IMG/VR virus record: IMGVR_UViG_3300026118_000027 | Span: 1 to 36,421 of that record | DNA: 36,421 nucleotides | Direction: 5' to 3' (one strand) | DNA from: a virus | Part shown: positions 13,723 to 19,536 of the stretch, piece after piece | Layout of the letters: every line of letters begins with the position of its first letter | How positions within the stretch are numbered: the stretch's first letter is position 1 | Program-made: the position numbers and the translations under genes | The notes under the pieces: model-generated | Seen by the model: the letters and a program-made list of their open reading frames with translations, nothing else | What the model was told of the DNA's origin: nothing | Database searches by the model: none

Positions 13723-13937
13723 AGAAACTCCCGCGCCCAGCCAGGGTCACCGGCGGTGCGCTCGGCCAGGCGGTAGGCGTCGAGCGCATCGCGCAACACG
13801 ACGACGAGAATCTCCTGGCCCCGTGGGTCGCAGACGTGGGTCTGCTTGAGCACCCGCAGGTTGAGCGCCTGCGCTGCTCGCTGCACGATCGCCGCGGCGC
13901 GCGGTTGCAGCTGGAACCGGATCGTCTGCTCGCTCAT
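13719..13937 (-). CDS. Hypothetical protein
   Basis: The product is 72 residues: MSEQTIRFQLQPRAAAIVQR, then AAQALNLRVLKQTHVCDPRG and QEILVVVLRDALDAYRLAER. It has an alternating helix-strand-helix pattern. The ATG at 13935-13937 shares one base with the previous stop (TGATG), so I prefer it to an upstream GTG. No family recognised. Confidence 0.55.
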   Translation of the reverse strand: MSEQTIRFQLQPRAAAIVQRAAQALNLRVLKQTHVCDPRGQEILVVVLRDALDAYRLAERTAGDPGWAREFL

Positions 13938-14188
13938 CACTCCCTCTCGAGTGGTCCGTACTTGGCGACGAGCCAATTTAGATGCGCGCGGCGCACGTTC
14001 TCGTCCATGTGCTCGAGCGCTTTGGCGAAGTGGTAGAGCGCGCGGATGTCATCGTGCATTCCCTTGCGCCGCAGCCGCGGCGGTAGCGGCGCCGGCACAC
14101 CATCGACGAAGAACTTGTCGGCGATTTTCTGTTTGACCATCCGCTGCACGTCGGGGTCAGAGTCGGGTAGCACCGCGTCGTCGCTCAT
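13937..14188 (-). CDS. Hypothetical helical protein
   Basis: The product is 83 residues: MSDDAVLPDSDPDVQRMVKQ, then KIADKFFVDGVPAPLPPRLR and DIRALYHFAKALEHMDENVR. It has an acidic start, a basic middle and a helical end. GGAGG lies 6 bases before the ATG at 14186-14188, one of the clearest ribosome sites in this cluster. That makes it the likely head of the 12283-14188 overlapping gene chain. Function unknown. Confidence 0.6.
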   Translation of the reverse strand: MSDDAVLPDSDPDVQRMVKQKIADKFFVDGVPAPLPPRLRRKGMHDDIRALYHFAKALEHMDENVRRAHLNWLVAKYGPLERE

Positions 14189-14230
14189 CTCACACCTCCA
14201 CAGTCGCATAGGGGCTCATTCTGTTAACGA

Positions 14231-14701
14231 TCACGAATCGCCAACTATCGGCCGACGTTTCGCCGCGGCCGGTCGTGTCGGGCCGCGCCGCGTTTTCGCT
14301 ACCACCCGTCGTGGCTCGGTGCGCGGCGCGGCCGTCGATCTGCTCGACCTTTCGCCACTACGGGTTGTGGTTCGTGGCGGCTTGCGCGGCGCGCGCACTT
14401 TCGCTTCTACCAGTGGTGGCCATCCAGCCTGGAAGCCGTGGTCCCAGTACCGCGCGCTGACGCCGGGGCGGTACGGGTTGTGTTGCTCGCTCGCACGTTC
14501 ATCGTCGGCGCCCGTCATGAACCCGCGGAAGAACGCGCGATGCATGTTCGGCAACTTCTGAGCCTTGAGTTGCTGCCATCCGACCTCGACGTCAACACAC
14601 GCCGTGCAGAGCGTTTGCTCTGGGTCCGCCCAGCCGCAGCTGCCCGGGCAGGGTTCGTCGTACGTGCAACCACACCAGCGGCACCGCCCGCTCCTAATCA
14701 C
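14231..14701 (-). CDS. Zinc-knuckle protein with an RMF/CrpP-like motif, paralogue B
   Basis: The product is 156 residues. The N-terminal CRWCGCTYDEPCPGSCGWAD and CTACVDVE form a Cys-rich zinc module. RMF/CrpP-like FFRGFMTGADDERASEQHNP, then YRPGVSARYWDHGFQAG, follows. The last 55 residues are a Lys/Arg/Thr/Pro-rich tail, probably disordered and nucleic-acid binding. It is a longer paralogue of the 12469-12777 product. GTG at 14699-14701 overlaps the upstream stop (GTGA). The role is unknown; the motif suggests ribosome or nucleotide interaction. Confidence 0.6.
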   Translation of the reverse strand: MIRSGRCRWCGCTYDEPCPGSCGWADPEQTLCTACVDVEVGWQQLKAQKLPNMHRAFFRGFMTGADDERASEQHNPYRPGVSARYWDHGFQAGWPPLVEAKVRAPRKPPRTTTRSGERSSRSTAAPRTEPRRVVAKTRRGPTRPAAAKRRPIVGDS

Positions 14702-14931
14702 CGCTGGTCGCCTTTGATCAGTGCATCCACCGCTTTCGCGTGGTCACTCGTCCGCTCGAGGTTTGCGGCTTCGATGATGTCGTCGACGATCATCCGTACC
14801 TCGCTCGTCTCCGCGTCGGTCCATTGGGCGCCCGTGACGCCGCCACGTACGGCGCCGGCAAGAATGCCCGAGAGCATCCGCACCGCGCGATCGCGGGGCA
14901 TCTCAGTCGGGCCGCTATAGGGTTTCAGCAT
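14698..14931 (-). CDS. Hypothetical protein
   Basis: The product is 77 residues: MLKPYSGPTEMPRDRAVRML, then SGILAGAVRGGVTGAQWTDA and ETSEVRMIVDDIIEAANLER. It is mostly helical. The ATG at 14929-14931 has AAGGA 7 bases upstream, and that site lies inside the small membrane peptide gene. Stop and start overlap both neighbours. I recognise no family. Confidence 0.6.
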   Translation of the reverse strand: MLKPYSGPTEMPRDRAVRMLSGILAGAVRGGVTGAQWTDAETSEVRMIVDDIIEAANLERTSDHAKAVDALIKGDQR

Positions 14932-15041
14932 TTGTGAGTCCTTTCCCTTTTTGTCTCCCAACGACCAATCCACGCCCCGATCTGAAACAACAGGGCGAAG
15001 AGGCCCATGCCAACGACAACGCCCAGTAGGAACACGCTCAT
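14925..15041 (-). CDS. 38-residue single-TM membrane peptide
   Basis: The product is MSVFLLGVVVGMGLFALLFQ, then IGAWIGRWETKRERTHKC: one transmembrane helix with a basic cytoplasmic tail. The ATG at 15039-15041 overlaps the upstream stop (ATGA), and its 3' end overlaps the next gene by 7 bases. Small membrane peptides of this kind occur in many phages as holin-like or host-interaction factors; no specific function can be read. Confidence 0.65.
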   Translation of the reverse strand: MSVFLLGVVVGMGLFALLFQIGAWIGRWETKRERTHKC

Positions 15042-15325
15042 TGTTCAAACACCGTGGACCGACTCCCCTGCCGCAGTTCGCGGAAGTCGAGCAGCGCCCG
15101 CGCGGCCGCCTCTTCGGGCAGGCCGACCTTCGTCGTGAGGAATGCGAACAGGAGCCCGTCGGAGACGGCCGCTTCGATCGCGCCCTGCAGCATCCCGACG
15201 ACCTCACGCGCTTTCGGCAGGTCCATCTGGACTTTCTCGTTGTTCACCACGAGCTCGACGGCCCCTTGCAACGTGCGCGCACTGAGGATCGAACCGACCT
15301 CGATCGTGATGTTCTTGCCCGGCAT
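15038..15325 (-). CDS. Conserved phage hypothetical protein
   Basis: The product is 95 residues: MPGKNITIEVGSILSARTLQ, then GAVELVVNNEKVQMDLPKAR, EVVGMLQGAIEAAVSDGLLF and LPEEAAARALLDFRELRQGS. I remember similar small phage proteins (SARTLQG..V.L..N.....D..KAREIVGMLQGAIEAA) without a known function. GGAGG lies 4 bases before the ATG at 15323-15325, which shares one base with the upstream stop. Confidence 0.65.
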   Translation of the reverse strand: MPGKNITIEVGSILSARTLQGAVELVVNNEKVQMDLPKAREVVGMLQGAIEAAVSDGLLFAFLTTKVGLPEEAAARALLDFRELRQGSRSTVFEQ

Positions 15326-15534
15326 CACACCTCCATCTCCCGCCGGTACGGAACAATCGCCGCCGTGGTTTCCTGTTCAAGACCCTGCCTGATGAAGTCG
15401 AGATTTGCTTCGGCATCACGCCGGGTTCTGAACTGGACGATGGGCCCGTGGCCGATGTCCCTGCCGTGCCGCACAAACGCTTCATAGCCGCTCGGGTAGG
15501 TCACCCGGATGCACCAGCGCGTCGTAGTTGACAT
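15325..15534 (-). CDS. Hypothetical protein
   Basis: The product is 69 residues: MSTTTRWCIRVTYPSGYEAF, then VRHGRDIGHGPIVQFRTRRD and AEANLDFIRQGLEQETTAAI. The layout (I-R-V-x-Y-P-S-G ... F-x-T-R-x-x-A-E-x-x-x-x-F) resembles small proteins with one beta sheet and one helix. The ATG at 15532-15534 is 8 bases after the preceding stop. No family recognised. Confidence 0.55.
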   Translation of the reverse strand: MSTTTRWCIRVTYPSGYEAFVRHGRDIGHGPIVQFRTRRDAEANLDFIRQGLEQETTAAIVPYRREMEV

Positions 15535-15542
15535 AACCCGGC

Positions 15543-15884
15543 TTATGACACCTTGCGCAGAAACCTCAACGATCGCGCGGGGTTCATATTGCGATCGCAA
15601 GATCGTGTACTCGCCTTTTGATCGCGAAACGGGAGCGCCAACTGGCCGGCGCGCAGCGCCACCCGTGCCATTCGGATACGGATCGTACGCAGCGCCATGT
15701 GCCGGTCGCGCGCCCGTCGCCGCTCGCGGGCGACGGCGACCTTCAGCAGTTCCGGTTCGGTGAAGAGCAGCATCCCCGAGTCGGTGACGTCGTACTGGTG
15801 CAGTTCGCCGCGCGCGGTGAGCCACCGCACATGTTCCGGCGTCACCTTGAGCACCTTCGCCGCACCGTAGGTCGTGAACTTCAC
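15543..15884 (-). CDS. Excisionase/MerR-type HTH DNA-binding protein
   Basis: The product is 113 residues. Residues 1-50 (MKFTTYGAAKVLKVTPEHVR, then WLTARGELHQYDVTDSGMLL) form a typical HTH_17 motif with a wing. FTEPELLKVA and a very basic tail (RERRRARDRHMALRTIRIRM) follow. This is the layout of excisionase-like or phage regulatory proteins. No integrase is visible, so excision is not implied; transcription control is more likely. GTG at 15882-15884 has GGAG about 9 bases upstream. Confidence 0.65.
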   Translation of the reverse strand: MKFTTYGAAKVLKVTPEHVRWLTARGELHQYDVTDSGMLLFTEPELLKVAVARERRRARDRHMALRTIRIRMARVALRAGQLALPFRDQKASTRSCDRNMNPARSLRFLRKVS

Positions 15885-15897
15885 GTCTCAGCCTCTC

Positions 15898-16485
15898 CTA
15901 CGCGACCGCCTTTTTCCGCGACGCCTTCGGCGCAACAGCGTCGGGTTGCACGCTGCCGGCAACCTCAAATCGCTCTACCGCAAACCGCCCATACCTGGGA
16001 CGCCACGAGCCCATGCCCGCTAGCAGTCCCCCGAACTGCAGCACTTGCTTCAGCGTGTCGGGGTCGATCGATGTGTTGTGTACGAGCAGGCGGAACGACA
16101 ACGTCCAGCCGGGATCGAGCTTGGGCCGAAAGAGCTCGACCATCGCGCCGGTGCGTGGCGGGATGCGGCCCATGCAGGTGTGGAGCCCGTCGTAGTCGAC
16201 GCGCCCGAACGACGGATCGCCCTCGACGGCGACCAGCGCGCGGAGGTACTGGCCGATCGATTTACGTCCGAGTTTCACCTCGCCGAGCCGCGCACCGTCC
16301 TCCATGCACCGTTGGAGATTCCACCCAGGCCACACGAGCACCTGCGTTTCAGGGTCGCGATACACGCGACGGGTCGCCTCTTCGAGTAACTCCTCGTGCC
16401 GGAGTTTTCCTGAGCGCGCCTTCGTCGTGTACGCATTGAACAGAATAGGAACGAGTCCTTTCAGAAGTCCGTCGACTTGATACAA
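15898..16485 (-). CDS. Conserved phage protein with a GLGxxRPxxGRF motif
   Basis: The product is 195 residues. It begins MYQVDGLLKGLVPILFNAYT and contains VWPGWNLQRCMEDGARLGEV, LGRKSIGQYLRALVAVEGDP and, near the end, GGLLAGMGSWRPRYGRFAVE. I recognise a widespread phage family with P-x-x-N-L-x-x-x-L-x-x-G-A and G-x-G-x-x-RP-x-x-GRF. Its function is not known to me. The late glycine-rich loop recalls RAMP/ferredoxin-like RNA-binding folds, which is only an idea. The start is TTG at 16483-16485, because a perfect AAGGAGG (16494-16500) lies 8 bases before it. The GTG at 16494 would have no spacing. The gene directly follows array D. Confidence 0.65.
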   Translation of the reverse strand: MYQVDGLLKGLVPILFNAYTTKARSGKLRHEELLEEATRRVYRDPETQVLVWPGWNLQRCMEDGARLGEVKLGRKSIGQYLRALVAVEGDPSFGRVDYDGLHTCMGRIPPRTGAMVELFRPKLDPGWTLSFRLLVHNTSIDPDTLKQVLQFGGLLAGMGSWRPRYGRFAVERFEVAGSVQPDAVAPKASRKKAVA

Positions 16486-16515
16486 AGCAACCACCTCCTT
16501 TGAAAAAACAACATT

Positions 16516-16595
16516 GCATCGCTAGGCTGCGCTGCGCATTGCCTTGCATCACGTTGCAAGGCAAGGCCTCGCTACGCCGTGCTGCGCTTCGCTTG
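16516..16595 (-). repeat. Phased GCNNN pentamer array D
   Basis: GC occurs every 5 bases from 16516 onward, in 15 of 16 consecutive units (the unit at 16551 reads AC). The three bases between are variable, so this is a periodicity, not a sequence repeat. It contains an 8-bp hairpin, GCCTTGCA with TGCAAGGC. On the minus strand it is followed by AATGTTGTTTTTT, then AAAGGAGG and the TTG start of the 15898-16485 gene. Confidence 0.9.
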
Positions 16596-16621
16596 ACTCA
16601 CCTTTTTTCAAGAACAACATC

Positions 16622-16686
16622 GCATCGCTGTGCTGTGCTCGGCGTCGCCAGGCTGCGCTAGGCAATGCAACGCGAAGCAGAGCAGA
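16622..16686 (-). repeat. Phased GCNNN pentamer array C (no gene attached)
   Basis: Thirteen consecutive GC dinucleotides at exact 5-base steps. On the minus strand it is followed by GATGTTGTTCTTGAAAAAAG and GTGA, the same spacer as the other copies, but with no gene: array D starts directly after. It looks like an empty copy of the array-spacer-RBS cassette. Confidence 0.9.
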
Positions 16687-16711
16687 GTTCACCGACTTCA
16701 AAAACAACATC

Positions 16712-16788
16712 GCATCGCGTGGCTGCGCTCCGCAGTGCCATGCCCAGCTAGGCGGCGCTTGGCGGTGCCATGCGTGGCTGCGCAAGGC
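16712..16788 (-). repeat. Phased GCNNN pentamer array B (no gene attached)
   Basis: Sixteen consecutive GC dinucleotides at exact 5-base steps. The array starts right at the stop codon of the 16789-17103 gene. The minus-strand follow-on is GATGTTGTTTTTGAAGTCGG and TGA, a degenerate version of the T-rich spacer plus RBS, and then array C begins. Confidence 0.9.
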
Positions 16789-17103
16789 TTAGGACTCTTT
16801 CTCTTTCATGCTCGACACCAGCCGCACGATCGGCTCGTTCGGCATCGCCGCCTCCAGGAACCGTTTCAATTCCTCTTTGTCGGCCGCGAGCTCCCGCGCC
16901 ATCGCGAAGTTAAACTCCACTTTCGCGCCGAGGCGCGTCTTGTCTTTCATCTCGGACGCGAACGCGCTCGCGGCGATGCGTCCCACGGTGATGTCCTCCG
17001 CTGACGGCGCTGGGTTCGTGAAGAGCGCGTACAGGGTTCTCCGAGCCTCCGCGACGATCGCGTCGCCGTTGATGTCGATCGGTGTCGTCTTTCGGTTGTT
17101 CAA
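16789..17103 (-). CDS. Array-associated helical protein
   Basis: The product is 104 residues: MNNRKTTPIDINGDAIVAEA, then RRTLYALFTNPAPSAEDITV, NFAMARELAADKEELKRFLE and PNEPIVRLVSSMKEKES. It is largely helical and charged, and I do not recognise it. The start is TTG at 17101-17103 because AGGAGG (17111-17116) lies 7 bases before it. An ATG nine codons upstream would place that RBS inside the gene. It lies between array A (upstream) and array B (downstream), so it is one gene in a cassette series next to the replication genes. Confidence 0.65.
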   Translation of the reverse strand: MNNRKTTPIDINGDAIVAEARRTLYALFTNPAPSAEDITVGRIAASAFASEMKDKTRLGAKVEFNFAMARELAADKEELKRFLEAAMPNEPIVRLVSSMKEKES

Positions 17104-17131
17104 GCTGTCACCTCCTAATTGAAAATTCATT

Positions 17132-17188
17132 GCATCGCCTCGCAGGGCTTGGCTGAGCCTGGCCCAGCGTCGCTCCGCTACGCCTAGC
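17132..17188 (-). repeat. Phased GCNNN pentamer array A
   Basis: Twelve consecutive GC dinucleotides at exact 5-base steps, starting 7 bases after the stop of the replication initiator. On the minus strand it is followed by AATGAATTTTCAATTAGGAG and GTGACAGC, then the TTG of the 16789-17103 gene. It shares the edge GCGATGCAATG with array D. Confidence 0.9.
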
Positions 17189-17195
17189 TCTGGTT

Positions 17196-18011
17196 TCACA
17201 TTCGGCCTCCCTGCCGCGCCTGGCGGGCTCTGTCGCGTGGGCGTGGCGCCGCCCCGCTCACGACCGCCGGGTTTCTGAACTTGAAGAGTTCCGACGTGCA
17301 CATCGCGTGAACGACCTCGCCGTAACCCTGGACGCGCTTCCGCGCACACAGCCGCTTGGTCGCTTCGACCAGGCTGTCGATCGACGTGGCGATCTCGCCG
17401 TTGAGCAGCTCGCGGCCGATGGACGGGTTGAACAGAATGCTCCGCGCCAGGCCGGCGACGCGCGATCGCAGTTTCTGCAGTCGGTGTGCGTGCGCGGCCT
17501 TCAGGGCGACGTGCTCGGGGTGCGGCGGTTTGACATGGAGCGGGAAGAGCGGAAGCCGCGGCGCAGCCGTGGCCTCGGTGGCGTTTTGTACTTGTCTTAC
17601 TGTTTTATTGTTTAGGGGGGACGGGGTGATCGCGGGCGACCACCCCCCTGATCGCGGGCGATCACCCCCCTGATCGCGGGCGATCACCCCCCCCTGATCG
17701 CCGGCGATCACCCCCCTCGCACTTTTTTCGTGGATCGCTTTCTCGATCGAGAGCGCGAATCGGTTGCGCCCACTGAACTCCCGATCGGTCCCGAGGCGCG
17801 TCATCGCGTGCATCGCTTCGAGCTGGGCGAAGACCTTCCGCACGCGCTGAGGCGACAAGCCGACCACCCGGGCAATGTCGCGCGCCGACGGCGCGGCGAA
17901 GCCGCGCTTTTGGTGGTCCCGCCAGCAGAGGATGGTCATCACCGAGAACTGCGCCGGCGACTCCCATAAGTCTTTGGTTCCAAGGAGTAGTTCCATCTGA
18001 TCCCAGCTCAC
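17196..18011 (-). CDS. Replication initiation protein (winged helix, lambda-O-like layout)
   Basis: The product is 271 residues. The N-terminal domain (about 1-92) contains an HTH, PSARDIARVVGLSPQRVRKV, then FAQLEAMHAM, and a wing with RNRFALSIEKAI. This is the pattern of phage replication initiators that bind iterons. Residues about 99-128 are Gly/Arg/Asp-rich and are encoded by the four iterons at 17627-17716. The C-terminal 130 residues are helical (LRSRVAGLARSILFNPSIGR) and could bind helicase or loader. GTG at 18009-18011 has GAGGAG 8 bases upstream. No helicase gene is visible in the window. Confidence 0.7.
   Translation of the reverse strand: MSWDQMELLLGTKDLWESPAQFSVMTILCWRDHQKRGFAAPSARDIARVVGLSPQRVRKVFAQLEAMHAMTRLGTDREFSGRNRFALSIEKAIHEKSARGVIAGDQGGVIARDQGGDRPRSGGWSPAITPSPLNNKTVRQVQNATEATAAPRLPLFPLHVKPPHPEHVALKAAHAHRLQKLRSRVAGLARSILFNPSIGRELLNGEIATSIDSLVEATKRLCARKRVQGYGEVVHAMCTSELFKFRNPAVVSGAAPRPRDRARQARQGGRM
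17584..17615. other. AT-rich tract beside the iterons (possible unwinding element)
   Basis: The stretch around TTTTGTACTTGTCTTACTG and TTTTATTGTTTAG is by far the most AT-rich part of the neighbourhood. It lies 11 bases from the first iteron. In lambda the AT-rich unwinding region flanks the iterons inside gene O in the same way. The function is inferred. Confidence 0.55.
17627..17716. repeat. Four 22-bp iterons, probable replication origin
   Basis: Direct repeats lie at 17627-17648, 17649-17670, 17671-17694 (two extra C) and 17695-17716. Each reads TGATCGCGGGCGATCA plus a run of six or more C. The first 16 bases form a dyad with 7-bp arms in the middle two units; unit four (TGATCGCCGGCGATCA) is a perfect palindrome, and unit one has a single change in the right arm. 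They lie inside the initiator gene, between its two domains. Confidence 0.75.
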
Positions 18012-18037
18012 GAAGGCAGCTCCTCAGAAGAGACGTG

Positions 18038-18754
18038 TCACGCCGCACGCTCCCGGCGTCGTCTCGCGTCGACCGTCATTTGACACATCGCGAACACGCG
18101 CGTCGCGAGGTCGAGCGGCGCGGTTTGAAAGAACGCCACCGGTCCCAACGACCGGAGCGGGGCCACCTGGGCGTCGACATCGGCGAGGAACTGCTCCGCC
18201 TCGCGGGCGTAGCCCGGGATGTCGAGCTCGTCGCGCCAGAGGCGGACGATCACCAGCTGCAACCGCGTGGGCAGGCGATCGTCGAAGCTCACAAAGTCAG
18301 CCCACTTGGCGCCGGTGAGCCAGACGTGATGCCGAATTTGTGAGCGATAGCGCGCCGGCACCCGGCGCGTGAGCAGGTATTGGAGATGCGTCGTCGAATT
18401 GGGATTTTTGATTTCGATGACGCCTTCGAACGCCCCGACATACCCGTCGAGGGAACAGCCGGCCCGCAGCGTGTCGTGCCTGAGGAACCCCGACGTCTCG
18501 ACCCGCTGCCCCGTGTGCGCGGCATAGGCGGCGCGGGCCGCAGGTTCCTGGTGTTCGCCCCGCCGCATGGCAGTCGTCGGCCACGGACAGGAATCCTCGG
18601 GGACCCCCGTCAATGCCTCGCGCACCAACTGCTGCCGGTACCGCTCGGTCCCTCGGCCGTGCGTCACGACGTCGTGCGCGCGGGAGGCGGTCAGATGTCC
18701 ACAGCGCGCGGCGCGCCACGCCGGGGACCGCTGCACGCATGTGAGGGCGATCAC
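18038..18754 (-). CDS. YqaJ-like viral recombinase / lambda-exonuclease family nuclease
   Basis: The product is 238 residues. The fold motifs run in order: QRSPAWRAARCGHLTASRAH (about 8-27), MRRGEHQEPAAR (63-74, with E70), SLDGYVG (101-107, D103), GVIEIKNP (111-118, E114 and K116) and YRSQIRHHVWLTG (136-148, Q139). These are the PD-(D/E)xK catalytic residues of YqaJ/lambda Exo. The enzyme resects double-stranded DNA ends 5'-3' for single-strand annealing. No RecT/Beta annealase is recognised nearby. GTG at 18752-18754 overlaps the previous stop (GTGA); the stop lies 26 bases before the replication gene. Confidence 0.85.
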   Translation of the reverse strand: MIALTCVQRSPAWRAARCGHLTASRAHDVVTHGRGTERYRQQLVREALTGVPEDSCPWPTTAMRRGEHQEPAARAAYAAHTGQRVETSGFLRHDTLRAGCSLDGYVGAFEGVIEIKNPNSTTHLQYLLTRRVPARYRSQIRHHVWLTGAKWADFVSFDDRLPTRLQLVIVRLWRDELDIPGYAREAEQFLADVDAQVAPLRSLGPVAFFQTAPLDLATRVFAMCQMTVDARRRRERAA

Positions 18755-18912
18755 CTGCGCACCGCGAGTTTTCTGCCGAGCGCGGCGATGAGCTCGAGAG
18801 TGGCGGCGTGCGCCTTGTAAATCGCGCGGAGGTCTTCGATTGTTTGAGTGCGGGAATGTTCCGTGGTCGCGGCGCGCGGCGCCGGTCGGCTGGTCGTCGT
18901 CGTCTTACGCAT
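18751..18912 (-). CDS. Small early protein, unknown function
   Basis: The product is 53 residues: MRKTTTTSRPAPRAATTEHS, then RTQTIEDLRAIYKAHAATLE and LIAALGRKLAVRR. It has a basic Thr-rich start and one amphipathic helix. The ATG at 18910-18912 has GGAGG about 13 bases upstream, further than ideal. The frame remains open for 80 codons upstream, but that part has poor codon composition. It is the first gene of the early operon and is coupled to the nuclease by a GTGA overlap. Confidence 0.5.
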   Translation of the reverse strand: MRKTTTTSRPAPRAATTEHSRTQTIEDLRAIYKAHAATLELIAALGRKLAVRR

Positions 18913-19039
18913 GGTGAAAGCAAAGCCTCCAGAGTGAAGCCGTGGGTAGCAGGCCACGGGCGAGTGATGGGTTGAGAGTTGTGAGTCGCGAGACGGAATC
19001 AGCGCGCGCGTGGCGACGGCTGGTGGGGCGAACGACCAC

Positions 19040-19058
19040 TGTCGGCACAGTACCGACA
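19040..19058. promoter_or_regulatory. 19-bp operator-like inverted repeat
   Basis: TGTCGGCACAGTACCGACA has perfect 6-bp arms around a 7-bp centre and lies about 130 bases upstream of the first early gene. No T-run follows on either strand, so an operator is more likely than a terminator. A repressor was not identified. Confidence 0.5.
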
Positions 19059-19197
19059 AGGACCATTGAGTCGTGCTAGTGTCGAACAACTGGCGTTTCC
19101 TCCCGTGTGCGCGGGGTGAGAGCCGGTGACGACAACAGGGGCCTGCTGACACGGCGTCAGACGACGCTCGACAGACGGCGCCCGTGGAGTCGGAGTA

Positions 19198-19231
19198 GTT
19201 TCCAAACCCGTTTCAAACCCTTTTGCAAACC
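19198..19231 (-). repeat. Three tandem GGTTTG(N)AAA units
   Basis: On the minus strand GGTTTGCAAAA, GGGTTTGAAAC and GGGTTTGGAAAC follow one another at about 12-base steps. Such spacing of an A/T-rich core in GC-rich DNA suggests a cooperatively bound protein, or an UP-like element. A hairpin (CAGA..CCGCG with CGCGG..TCTG, about 19232-19260) lies just upstream on the transcribed strand. Confidence 0.45.
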
Positions 19232-19277
19232 AGCAGATCCGCGTTGCCCGCGCGGGTCTGCCTCTCTCCTTGAACCC

Positions 19278-19352
19278 CTACGACACGAGCGAGTCTCGGC
19301 GCGCGTGCTGCCGCCCGAGGCGCTCCGTGACGACGTCGGGTTCGTCGGTCAT
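19278..19352 (-). CDS. Possible 24-residue leader ORF
   Basis: The frame is MTDEPDVVTERLGRQHARRD plus SLVS, ending TAG. GGAGG lies 7 bases before the ATG at 19350-19352, a very good ribosome site in a region with no other gene. It could be a leader peptide or a decayed regulator. Nothing else supports it. Confidence 0.35.
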   Translation of the reverse strand: MTDEPDVVTERLGRQHARRDSLVS

Positions 19353-19511
19353 GCGCGTCCCTCCGCTTTCGCGAAGAGTGAACTGTGGTGATAGGACACG
19401 AGAGGACTGTTCGTGCCGCAAACATCTATTATGCGACGTCGTTGAAACACTGAATGATCTTGAGTCAGAAGCCCACATCTTTCGTGTCCTGTTCGCGTCG
19501 TTGTTACAAGT

Positions 19512-19536
19512 GTGCTAGTCGGTAAGCATAGAGACA
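19512..19536. repeat. 25-bp direct repeat, copy 1
   Basis: The sequence starts GTGCTAGTCGGTAAGC and ends AGAGACA; it differs from copy 2 (19604-19628) at two positions. The similarity continues beyond, into a decayed copy of the end of the 19643-19828 gene. Confidence 0.8.

Noticed and set aside
11309-15884. Excisionase gene(s) as proof of a temperate phage
   Set aside because: Both HTH proteins resemble excisionases, but no integrase, attachment site or repressor is visible. The motif is also used by ordinary phage regulators.
16549-16785. Minus-strand ORF of 78 codons running through arrays B to D
   Set aside because: It only exists because the GCNNN arrays avoid stops. It repeats DAMLFLK from the spacers, has no RBS, and the 5-base period is not a coding period.
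17627-17716. CRISPR array
   Set aside because: The four repeats are contiguous with no spacers and lie inside a coding gene; iterons explain them better.
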